The notes beneath the pieces were generated by a model. It saw nothing but the letters and a program-made list of their open reading frames with translations. It made no database searches and was not told where the DNA came from. Shown piece by piece: positions 1 to 6,113 of a DNA stretch of 9,906 nt. The position numbers were made by a program, and so were the translations under genes. Position 1 is the first letter of the stretch; each line of letters starts with the position of its first letter. Source of the DNA: Clostridiales bacterium UBA4080 (GTDB taxonomy: Bacteria > Bacillota > Clostridia > Lachnospirales > Vallitaleaceae); assembly GCA_002381865.1 (NCBI GenBank), contig DFYO01000007.1, forward strand, positions 1-9,906. The letters are read 5' to 3'.

Positions 1-168
1 GGAGAAGGCGAAAAAATACTATCTAACAGGCAGAAGGTATACGAATTGGCGCGAAACAAGCATCCAGAGAGGTGGAGCAAGGGTATAAAGAAATGGACGT
101 TGCCAGAGTATGTATCGTTGAATCCCATCAAGAAAAAAGAGGCCGAAGAGATCCTCTCAGCTAAATAA
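1..168 (+). CDS. IS3-family transposase OrfB, C-terminal fragment (5' end outside window)
   Basis: Frame 1 is open from the first base to a TAA at 166-168 and gives 55 residues. The segment NKHPERWSKGIKKW followed by a Leu-Asn-Pro motif matches the C-terminal tail of IS3-type DDE transposases, which lies after the catalytic rve core. In the family this protein cuts and joins the element's ends, usually as an OrfAB fusion made by programmed frameshifting. The catalytic D, D and E residues would lie upstream and cannot be assessed. The assignment rests on this short tail only. An IS3 family member is the best reading, but the subgroup cannot be named. Confidence 0.6.
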   Translation, partial: GEGEKILSNRQKVYELARNKHPERWSKGIKKWTLPEYVSLNPIKKKEAEEILSAK

Positions 169-201
169 GGAAATTAATGAAATGCGACAACTATATTGAC
201 A
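1..201 (+). mobile_element. Right end of an IS3-family insertion sequence (partial, continues left of window)
   Basis: The element contains the last 55 codons of a transposase (1-168) followed by a short non-coding tail. I place the outer end near 201. The bases just inside it, read inward on the minus strand, begin TGTCAATATAGTTGTC, which has the 5'-TG start typical of IS3-family terminal repeats. This lies about 33 bp after the transposase stop, a normal distance for the family. From about residue 9 the following reading frame looks like chemoreceptor sequence, which agrees with a junction here. The left end and target duplication are outside the window, so the exact boundary is inferred and could be off by some tens of bases. 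Confidence 0.5.
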
Positions 202-2021
202 TATTCCGTCCTCAAAATGAGCGGTTGAATTTTATAGAAAACCAGTTAGAAAAATTGATGAACAGTCAAGATAATATACATGCTGTTTACTTTCAATGGC
301 TTCCAAAAGCTCAGATTGATGGAACAAGGAGTAATCAAGTTGCTTTTTTAAGACAAGATGACATGAGTATCCAAAAAAGTAAAATCGATGATGCTTTATT
401 TATGTATTCACTTGAACCCATAGAAACAGGTGAAAATGTTTTGATGGAACCAAGCATGGTCAATGAAAATATGCATTTGTCTTATTCAAAACCAATTTTT
501 GATGATCAAGGGCAAATAGTAGGTGTTGTAGGAATGGACTTCAATCTTAATGGCCTACAGAAGTATATTGAAGGTCAAGTGGTTATGGAAGAAGGATTTA
601 TGCGCATACTATCAAATACTGGAATTTTAGTTGCCCATAAGAGCTTCGCTCGTGTAGGCGATTTCGCCGGAGAACTTGATGAGAATGGACAAGGTGTGTA
701 TATTTCAGTAATTCAAAGTGGCGAAATCTATACAAGTGTAGAATATTCTGCCGCGATTGATCAAAATACATTTAAAAGCTTAGCGCCAATTAAAGTAGGT
801 GGCACTTATTGGGCAGTTGGCACAATTTTAACTGAAAAAGAAATTATGGCCGAGTCTAATGAACGTATTTTATTAATGATCATTGCAGCATTAATCATAT
901 TAGCTTTTGTAACTGCTTTGATTGTATTTAGAGCAAATTCTATTTCAAAATCATTATTAAAAGTAACCGATATTGCAGAACATGTTGCAGATCTTGATAT
1001 AAGAAATGCTGTTCCAAAAGACTTGACCAATCGTGAAGATGAAGTAGGTGTTCTTGCGAATGCCTTTGAAAGAATATTAGAAAGTTTAAGAATATTTATG
1101 AACATGAATGTGAAGGCTGTTCATGTATTGAGTGAAAACGCAAATAGTCTAACACAGATTAGTAAAGAGTCGGCAGAAACTGCAGATCAAATTTCAAAAA
1201 CAATAGAAGAGGTAGCCTATGGTGCTGGCGAGCAGGCAAAGGATGCTGAGATAGCAGTTGAAAGCATTACTTATTTTGGGACATTAATTGAGGAAGAACA
1301 ATTAGAACTTGTTAATTTAAATGAAGCTACGGATTTAGTAGATCAATTAAAAGAAGTAGGCATTAAAAATATAGAAGACCTAGTGAAAAAAACCCAACAA
1401 AATAAATCATCGGCTAAGGAAATTACAGAAGTCATTCTAAATGCAAACGAAAGCGCTGTTAGAATTGTTGAAGCAAGTCTTATGATTAAAAGTATCTCTG
1501 ATCAAACCAATTTACTTGCTTTAAACGCAGCAATTGAAGCTGCAAGAGCTGGAGAGTATGGCCGTGGTTTTGCAGTGGTAGCTGATGAAATTAGAAAACT
1601 TGCAGAACAATCTAATCAGTTTACTGAAGAGATTGAAATTATTATTAATGAATTAAAAAACAAAACAGAAGAAGCAGTGGTTACTATGAAAGATATGAAT
1701 CACGTGGTTGAAGAGCAAGGCATGAGTGTTGAGAACACTAAAGAGCAATTTGATGGCATTGCTAGAGCAATTGAAACAACGAAAACAATTATTGCAAAAT
1801 TAAATAAAAGTGGACAACTTATGGAAGAAAAGAAAAGTCACATTATAGGCAATATTGAAAATTTGGCTGCTGTGACAGAGGAAAATTCAGCAAGTACACA
1901 AGAAGTAAATGCTTCAGTTGAAGAGCAAACGGCAACCATTATGCAAATAGCAGATGCAACTGAATCACTAAATGATCTTGTGGTTGAAATGAAAGAAAAT
2001 ATAAATAAATTTAAGCATTAA
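177..2021 (+). CDS. Methyl-accepting chemotaxis protein, 5'-truncated (Cache sensor, HAMP, MCP signalling domain)
   Basis: This is a transmembrane chemoreceptor that would feed CheW/CheA. The 614-residue frame begins inside a Cache-type sensor domain (about 10-225, with the IVGVVGMDFN motif near 114-123). It then has one membrane helix (about 231-251), a HAMP linker (about 252-305) and a long cytoplasmic coiled coil. The highly conserved hairpin tip runs from ISDQTNLLALNAAIEAARAG to VADEIRKLAEQS (about 440-479), and a methylation-helix-like segment VTEENSASTQEVNASVEEQ lies near 567-584. The signal-anchor helix and first part of the sensor expected upstream are missing, perhaps 80-100 residues judged by related receptors. 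The ATG at 177 and its AAGGA site (168-172) lie in the IS3 end, so about the first eight codons are IS-derived. Any protein made would have only one membrane helix and a misplaced sensor domain. It is probably a pseudogene in function despite the open frame. Confidence 0.85.
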   Translation: MKCDNYIDIFRPQNERLNFIENQLEKLMNSQDNIHAVYFQWLPKAQIDGTRSNQVAFLRQDDMSIQKSKIDDALFMYSLEPIETGENVLMEPSMVNENMHLSYSKPIFDDQGQIVGVVGMDFNLNGLQKYIEGQVVMEEGFMRILSNTGILVAHKSFARVGDFAGELDENGQGVYISVIQSGEIYTSVEYSAAIDQNTFKSLAPIKVGGTYWAVGTILTEKEIMAESNERILLMIIAALIILAFVTALIVFRANSISKSLLKVTDIAEHVADLDIRNAVPKDLTNREDEVGVLANAFERILESLRIFMNMNVKAVHVLSENANSLTQISKESAETADQISKTIEEVAYGAGEQAKDAEIAVESITYFGTLIEEEQLELVNLNEATDLVDQLKEVGIKNIEDLVKKTQQNKSSAKEITEVILNANESAVRIVEASLMIKSISDQTNLLALNAAIEAARAGEYGRGFAVVADEIRKLAEQSNQFTEEIEIIINELKNKTEEAVVTMKDMNHVVEEQGMSVENTKEQFDGIARAIETTKTIIAKLNKSGQLMEEKKSHIIGNIENLAAVTEENSASTQEVNASVEEQTATIMQIADATESLNDLVVEMKENINKFKH

Positions 2022-2066
2022 GTATATCTGATAGTAATATAGGTGACCAGTTATACAGGAGGAAAT

Positions 2067-3275
2067 ATGTATATAGCAAGGCAGCCCATATTTGACAGGA
2101 ATAAAAATGTATATGGATATGAATTGCTTTTTAGAGGTGAAAAGCAGTCTGCTGGATATGATGGGATGTCATCGTTACAATCCACAGCTACAATTATCAG
2201 TGGATTATTTGAATCTGGTATAGATGATTTAGTTGAAGATAAAGTAGCTTTTGTAAATTTTGATTCAGATTTTATCTTCTCAGATTTAATAGAGTTAATT
2301 GATTGTCATCGAATAGTTGTTGAAGTTCTTGAAGACGTAAAAGTAAATCAAGCCCTGATAGACCATCTAACGGTGTTAAAACAAAAAGGTTATAAGATTG
2401 CATTAGATGACTTTGTAGAATCATATTCAACATATCCCTTAGTTCCACTCGCGGACATTATTAAATTTGATTTAATGGCCACACCACTTGAAACATTAAA
2501 AGAGGACGTCAAAAAGGCGCTAGAGCATAAGAAGATCATTTTAGCTGAAAAAGTGGAATGTGAAGAAGAGTTTATCGCTGCTAAAGAGATGGGGTTTCAT
2601 CTCTTTCAAGGATATTTCTTTAGCAAACCCAATATAGTTGGAAAATCAAGCAATAAAACGACGAATAAAATCCAGTATGGCCGATTAATAAGTGAGTTAA
2701 ACAAGCCTGAACCAAGTTATCAAGTTTTGGCAGAAATAGTAGAGAAAGATGCTCAGTTAGCGTATAGACTAATGCGTGTTGTTAGTAACCGTTCGGAAGA
2801 TGATCTTATTTATTCCATAAAAAAAGCATTGACTTACATGGGATTTAAAGAGTTGAAGCGATGGGTTAATATTCTAATGATTAGAGATTTGGGTAGTAAT
2901 AAACCTAAAGAACTGATAAGGTTATCACTTGTTCGAGCAAAATTTGCAGAACGTATTGCAATGAAAAGTAATCTTAAGAAAATGAAGTATGAAGCATCTA
3001 TGATGGGATTGTTCAGTACGTTAGATGCCATTTTAGATGAAACAATGGAAGAAGCTCTTAATGAGGTAGCTTTAACTGCTGATATAAAAAAGGCTTTAGT
3101 TCACAGAGAAGGCGAAATGCTACCGATTTACAATCTAATAATAGCTTATGAGAATGGCGAATGGAATCAAGGAGAATCATGTGCTAGGTCACTAGAAATA
3201 AGAAAAGATATTTTATGTGAAGAATATAAACATGCATTAAAATGGTCTAAAGAGGTTATGGATATGATGAAGTGA
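2067..3275 (+). CDS. EAL-HDOD signalling protein (YuxH type)
   Basis: The 402-residue cytoplasmic protein has an N-terminal EAL domain (about 1-195) and a C-terminal HDOD domain (about 200-390). EAL proteins hydrolyse cyclic di-GMP; many EAL-HDOD proteins of this type are thought to be non-catalytic regulators. Visible EAL landmarks are YELLFR (E19, an ELL version of EAL), FVNF, a VVEVLED block, ALDDF (the usual DDFG ends in Val here), IIKFDL, AEKVE and QGYFFSKP. Most metal and substrate ligands thus appear kept, so activity cannot be excluded. I chose ATG 2067 over the upstream GTG at 2043 because AGGAGG (2057-2062) sits just before it and family members start with MYIARQPIF. The gene lies 45 bp after the chemoreceptor with no terminator between them, which suggests co-transcription. 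Confidence 0.87.
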   Translation: MYIARQPIFDRNKNVYGYELLFRGEKQSAGYDGMSSLQSTATIISGLFESGIDDLVEDKVAFVNFDSDFIFSDLIELIDCHRIVVEVLEDVKVNQALIDHLTVLKQKGYKIALDDFVESYSTYPLVPLADIIKFDLMATPLETLKEDVKKALEHKKIILAEKVECEEEFIAAKEMGFHLFQGYFFSKPNIVGKSSNKTTNKIQYGRLISELNKPEPSYQVLAEIVEKDAQLAYRLMRVVSNRSEDDLIYSIKKALTYMGFKELKRWVNILMIRDLGSNKPKELIRLSLVRAKFAERIAMKSNLKKMKYEASMMGLFSTLDAILDETMEEALNEVALTADIKKALVHREGEMLPIYNLIIAYENGEWNQGESCARSLEIRKDILCEEYKHALKWSKEVMDMMK

Positions 3276-3318
3276 CTTAACTTGTCATTGGTCAAATCTA
3301 AATTATGTATAAGCGAAA

Positions 3319-3368
3319 AATTGAAATAGAAGAACTATCCCTGCAAGGATAATTCTTCTATTTCAATT
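3319..3368. terminator. Long hairpin, probable bidirectional terminator
   Basis: Arms 3319-3340 and 3347-3368 pair over about 22 bp with one mismatch around the 6-nt loop CTGCAA. On the minus strand the stem is followed by a T5 run (complement of 3316-3320), giving a classic intrinsic terminator for the minus-strand frame that ends at 3363. On the plus strand it lies 43 bp after the EAL-HDOD stop, but its T-tract is weaker, so termination in that direction is less certain. Confidence 0.6.
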
Positions 3369-3557
3369 ATCTCCTAAGAAATCACTTTTCAAATCAACCG
3401 GAATATTCAACTGATACCCATTGGAATTCATGATCATAAGCTTTACAGCTAATAGATGAACATTGTAGTTGATTTCTTCCTTTGTCCTCGAATTGCTCAC
3501 TAAATTTGCCATAAGCTGCTCTCTTATTTCGCCGTGGAACTGAAGTATGTATGCCAT
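3363..3557 (-). CDS. Unidentified short reading frame, possible 3' remnant of a gene
   Basis: I do not recognise this product. From the ATG at 3557 it would be 64 residues, starting MAYILQFHGE and ending SDFLGDN. The composition is protein-like: an amphipathic N-terminal half with charged and hydrophobic residues alternating, no low-complexity stretch and no membrane helix. No ribosome binding site precedes the ATG, and an in-frame TAG lies just upstream of the TTG at 3590. The stop falls inside the strong hairpin at 3319-3368, which fits a true gene 3' end. A different minus-strand frame just upstream (about 3580-3654) ends with residues DDHMIKTVIDLELP, so the region may be one gene broken by a frameshift and by the neighbouring IS66-like end. 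It could also be non-coding. Confidence 0.3.
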   Translation of the reverse strand: MAYILQFHGEIREQLMANLVSNSRTKEEINYNVHLLAVKLMIMNSNGYQLNIPVDLKSDFLGDN

Positions 3558-3655
3558 GGCGAAGCATGGCCGAATTTTATGGTAATTCAAGATCTATGAC
3601 CGTTTTTATCATGTGATCGTCTATAAGCTTCTTTGCCCTTTGCGATGCAAACATC

Positions 3656-3830
3656 GTAAGCGCTTAATATTCTGGCGGTAGTCTAAAATTAAAGCCAACC
3701 ATAAAAATGAGTTGGCGAAATTGGAGACGTTTACTCCAGATTTATGATTTGCATTGAGATACCACGTTTTGTCCCCAAGGAATCAGTTGATCCATTTGCT
3801 CATCGCTGAAGTCACTGGACGGACGCCGGT
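3656..3830 (-). mobile_element. Probable right-end remnant of an IS66-family element
   Basis: Three signals agree. A transposase tail resembling the IS66 TnpC C-terminus ends at 3742. A minus-strand terminator follows at 3683-3716. The minus strand then reaches TTAAGCGCTTAC ending at 3656, so the end reads inward as GTAAGCGC, the style of IS66-family terminal repeats. The order transposase, terminator, end is the normal one for a right end. The other end, tnpA, tnpB and most of tnpC are absent, and no target duplication can be checked. The right boundary (about 3830-3860) is a guess based on where protein similarity seems to stop. Confidence 0.4.
3683..3716 (-). terminator. Intrinsic terminator following the transposase scrap
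   Basis: On the minus strand GCCAAC and GTTGGC (plus-strand arms 3694-3699 and 3711-3716) form a stem. Inner CAT/ATG pairing with one bulged base extends it, and it is followed by TTTAATTTT. Position and orientation fit the end of the transposase message. Confidence 0.5.
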
Positions 3831-3858
3831 TTAAGATATTAGTATAATAGCTATGCTT
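3742..3858 (-). pseudogene. IS66-type transposase TnpC, C-terminal scrap
   Basis: An open minus-strand stretch of 38 codons has no start and ends with TAA at 3742-3744. Its last residues, SDEQMDQLIPWGQNVVSQCK plus Ser, resemble the closing segment of IS66 TnpC proteins, which commonly end with a Leu-Pro-Trp motif followed shortly by Cys-Lys. In the intact family TnpC is the DDE transposase. Only about 25-30 residues look homologous; the upstream codons may be host sequence. The assignment is by motif memory over a short span, so a different transposase family remains possible. Confidence 0.4.
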
Positions 3859-3861
3859 TTA

Positions 3862-3870
3862 TGGTATAAT
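3862..3870 (+). promoter_or_regulatory. Extended -10 promoter of the cymR-like gene
   Basis: TGGTATAAT is a perfect extended -10 element (TG-N-TATAAT). No good -35 hexamer is found 16-18 bp upstream, which is common for extended -10 promoters. Transcription would start near 3877 and give a leader of about 35 nt. The element lies at the edge of the probable IS66 remnant. A second TATAAT at 3843-3848 has no convincing -35 partner. Confidence 0.55.
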
Positions 3871-3911
3871 ACAATTAAACATATTGAATAACTTTGATTT
3901 GAGGTGATAAT

Positions 3912-4340
3912 TTGAAAATATCGACAAAAGGAAGATATGGATTAAGGGCAATGGTTGACCTTGCAATAAATTCTAAGGGTGAAAAGGTAATTCTAAAGCA
4001 AATTGCAGAAAGACAGAATATTTCCGAACCTTATTTAGAACAGGTTTTTTCTACTCTGAGAAAAGCAGGAATTGTAAACAGCCAGAAAGGAGCACAGGGA
4101 GGCTATTCTATTGCTAAGGACATTAGCAGCATAACAGTAGCGGATATTTTGATTGCTCTTGAGGGTGATCTTTTTGCAATTGGTGACGCTGACAATATAC
4201 TAGAGGAGAAGATAAGAGAGCTCGTATGGCAGTCAATTAGTGAAAGTATTAATAAGTGCGTAGAAAAAATAACCTTAGAGCAGCTAGTTACAGAATGCAA
4301 GAAGGCTATTGAATTAAAAACGCCAATGTTCTATATATAA
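3912..4340 (+). CDS. cymR: Rrf2-family transcriptional regulator, CymR-like (cysteine metabolism repressor)
   Basis: The 142-residue dimeric DNA-binding protein starts with MKISTKGRYGL and has a winged helix-turn-helix (about 25-70; ISEPYLEQVFSTLR recognition region, GAQGGY wing). It then has the VADILIALEG dimer helix and ends PMFYI. Length, opening and closing residues follow Bacillus CymR (138 residues), the repressor of cysteine uptake and synthesis that works with CysK. The cluster of three cysteines that binds Fe-S in IscR is absent: the only cysteines are near 116 and 129. An Fe-S sensor is therefore unlikely. The start is TTG, with GAGGTGA at 3901-3907 about 5 nt upstream. The usual Bacillus neighbours (cysteine desulfurase, mnmA) are not here, but cysK lies about 3 kb downstream. 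The CymR name is inferred from similarity and context; another Rrf2 subgroup is possible. Confidence 0.78.
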   Translation: MKISTKGRYGLRAMVDLAINSKGEKVILKQIAERQNISEPYLEQVFSTLRKAGIVNSQKGAQGGYSIAKDISSITVADILIALEGDLFAIGDADNILEEKIRELVWQSISESINKCVEKITLEQLVTECKKAIELKTPMFYI

Positions 4341-4389
4341 ATTTTTGTTCTTCGAAGTAAAGCGTTTAATTAATTATTAATGTAATGAA

Positions 4390-5859
4390 TTATTTTCTAA
4401 GAGAACCGAGCAAGCCTCTCATTACCGCTCTGCCTATTTCACGTCCTGCAGAAGTCATTGCTGATTTTGCCATTTTTTCAAAGGCACTGTCGGTTGTTCG
4501 AGCGGGCTTTGTTTTTGGATGGGTCGCTTTTTCAATAAAAGCTTTTTGTTTTACATCGTTATCAGAATTTTTTGTACTAGCTTCCAGTTTTTGAGTAAGC
4601 AATTCGTAAGCAGAGATTCTGTCTATTTCATCTTTATATTTTTTGTGGAAACTTGAAGCTTCTATATTTTTATATAAAACCATATCAGGAATAATTCCCA
4701 TATAGCTATTTGGAGGACGAACAAAAGCTTTTTCAACGACTGAAGGACGACCTTCCTCGTCTAAAAAAGAAACTAAGGCTTCTCCCACAGCTAAACTTGT
4801 AATTGCTTCATAGGTATCGAAGCTATCATTTGCTCGAAAAGATTCAGCAGCACTTTTTACAGCCTTTTGGTCTTTTGGAGTAAAAGCACGAAGGGCATGC
4901 TGGATTTTGTTGCCAAGCTGTCCGAGTACTGTATCAGGTATGTCAGATGGATTTTGGGTTATAAAATAAATACCGACACCTTTTGAACGAACTAATCTGA
5001 CAACTTGCTCTATTTTTGTTAACAGATAGGAATTAGCATCTTTAAACAAGAGGTGAGCTTCATCAAAGAAAAAAACGAATTTTGGTTTTTCTAGGTCACC
5101 GACTTCGGGTAAATTTTCGTATAATTCGGAGAGCATCCAAAGCAAAAAAGTTGAATAAAGAAGAGGTGAGTTAAAAAGCCTGTCAGCTGCTAAAATATTA
5201 ATCATACCTCTGTTATCAGCGGATAGCTGGAAAAAGTCATTAATATCAAGAGCAGGTTCACTGAAAAATTTGTCTGCTCCTTGGTCCTCAATAAGTAAAA
5301 GGGCTCTTTGAATTGCACCTATGCTTTGGCTTGACACATTACCATAATGGAGAGTAAATTCATCTGCATTTTCCCCAACATATTTTAACATTGCCCTTAA
5401 ATCCATTAAATCCAATAGAAGCATTCCTTTTTCATCAGCAGCCTTAAATACAATGCTTAAAACTCCTTCTTGAGTTTCATTGAGATTAAGCAGTCTGGAC
5501 AATAACAGAGGGCCCATTTCAGATAAGGTTGTTCTAACTGGAATACCCTTTTCGCCATAAACATCCCAAAAGGTTACGGGATATTTTTTGTAGTCGAGAG
5601 AGGTAATACCTACGATACGTGCTCGCTCGTTTAACTTTTCTTTTTTCTCACCTTCTTCGCATAAGCCTGATAAATCACCCTTAACATCAGCTAAAAAAAC
5701 AGGGACACCCATATCACTAAAGGCTTCTGCCAATACCTTAAGGGAAATGGTTTTACCTGTACCTGTTGCACCTGCAACTAGTCCATGTCGATTTGCCATA
5801 GCTGGAAGTAAAAATACTTGGTTGTCTCCCTTTCCAAATAAAAATTTGTTAGCACCCAT
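4390..5859 (-). CDS. HerA/YjgR-like P-loop ATPase (DUF853 family)
   Basis: The 489-residue protein belongs to the helicase HerA-like family typified by E. coli YjgR, whose exact role is not established. Visible motifs are Walker A GATGTGKT (about 30-37), an ADVKGDLSGL segment soon after it, Walker B FVFFFDEAH (about 261-269), and a downstream RSKGVGIYFITQNPSDIP block typical of FtsK/HerA-type motors. The C-terminus GREIGRAVMRGLLGSLRK is characteristic of the family. No HerA N-terminal barrel and no NurA partner gene are present, so it is not the classical archaeal end-resection pair. I chose ATG 5859 because AGGAGG lies 6 nt upstream. The 22 further in-frame codons upstream (to 5925) look like leader, although they could be misread as a hydrophobic N-terminus. 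The gene converges on cymR, with 49 bp between the stops and no clear terminator. Confidence 0.88.
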   Translation of the reverse strand: MGANKFLFGKGDNQVFLLPAMANRHGLVAGATGTGKTISLKVLAEAFSDMGVPVFLADVKGDLSGLCEEGEKKEKLNERARIVGITSLDYKKYPVTFWDVYGEKGIPVRTTLSEMGPLLLSRLLNLNETQEGVLSIVFKAADEKGMLLLDLMDLRAMLKYVGENADEFTLHYGNVSSQSIGAIQRALLLIEDQGADKFFSEPALDINDFFQLSADNRGMINILAADRLFNSPLLYSTFLLWMLSELYENLPEVGDLEKPKFVFFFDEAHLLFKDANSYLLTKIEQVVRLVRSKGVGIYFITQNPSDIPDTVLGQLGNKIQHALRAFTPKDQKAVKSAAESFRANDSFDTYEAITSLAVGEALVSFLDEEGRPSVVEKAFVRPPNSYMGIIPDMVLYKNIEASSFHKKYKDEIDRISAYELLTQKLEASTKNSDNDVKQKAFIEKATHPKTKPARTTDSAFEKMAKSAMTSAGREIGRAVMRGLLGSLRK

Positions 5860-5882
5860 AACAATCCTCCTCATAATGATAT

Positions 5883-5921
5883 TTGCAGGGATTGATAATA
5901 GAAAATATAAAATACCTGCAA
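5883..5921 (-). repeat. Inverted repeat in the leader of the HerA-like gene
   Basis: TTGCAGG (5883-5889) and CCTGCAA (5915-5921) form a perfect 7-bp inverted repeat separated by 25 nt. It lies wholly inside the predicted 5' leader, just ahead of the AGGAGG site. It could form a hairpin in the message or be a protein-binding site. No known riboswitch class is recognised. Confidence 0.35.
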
Positions 5922-5948
5922 CCAATCGAACAAAAAATATTTGTTCCT

Positions 5949-5957
5949 ATTATAACA
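5949..5957 (-). promoter_or_regulatory. Extended -10 promoter of the HerA-like gene
   Basis: On the minus strand TGTTATAAT gives a perfect extended -10. The -35 region is poor (GGTATT at a 17-bp spacing). The predicted start near 5942 gives a leader of about 83 nt. Confidence 0.5.
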
Positions 5958-6026
5958 CAGAGAATAATTTAAATACCATATTTTTAGAGGCATTTGTTTT
6001 TTATGAATAAACACACGATTAAATAC

Positions 6027-6056
6027 TTGGCAAAGCTTAGATGTTATAGCTATAAT
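6027..6056 (+). promoter_or_regulatory. Sigma-A type promoter of rsgA
   Basis: TTGGCA (6027-6032) and TATAAT (6051-6056) are separated by 18 bp. Transcription would begin near 6063, about 50 nt before the GTG start. It diverges from the promoter of the HerA-like gene. Confidence 0.6.
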
Positions 6057-6113
6057 AAATTATTAGAAATAATGTTGTATTTAAGGAATAGAACCTTATG
6101 AGGAGTGAAAATA

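Noticed and set aside
2834..3031. Minus-strand frames inside the EAL-HDOD, chemoreceptor, cymR and cysK genes
   Set aside because: They lie fully inside well-supported genes on the other strand, have no ribosome sites and look like antisense shadows.
3553..3570. Hairpin GCCATG/CATGGC overlapping the possible start of the unidentified frame
   Set aside because: A 6-bp palindromic stem containing the ATG is a plausible but unsupported translational control. It is too short to claim.
3643..3656. Small perfect hairpin CGATG-CAAA-CATCG next to the IS66-type end
   Set aside because: The stem is only 5 bp and has no T-run. It may be chance or part of the insertion target, and nothing ties it to a function.
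5860..5925. N-terminal extension of the HerA-like protein giving a hydrophobic segment
   Set aside because: The AGGAGG site points clearly to the ATG at 5859, and the extension lies in the predicted leader. A membrane anchor is therefore not supported.
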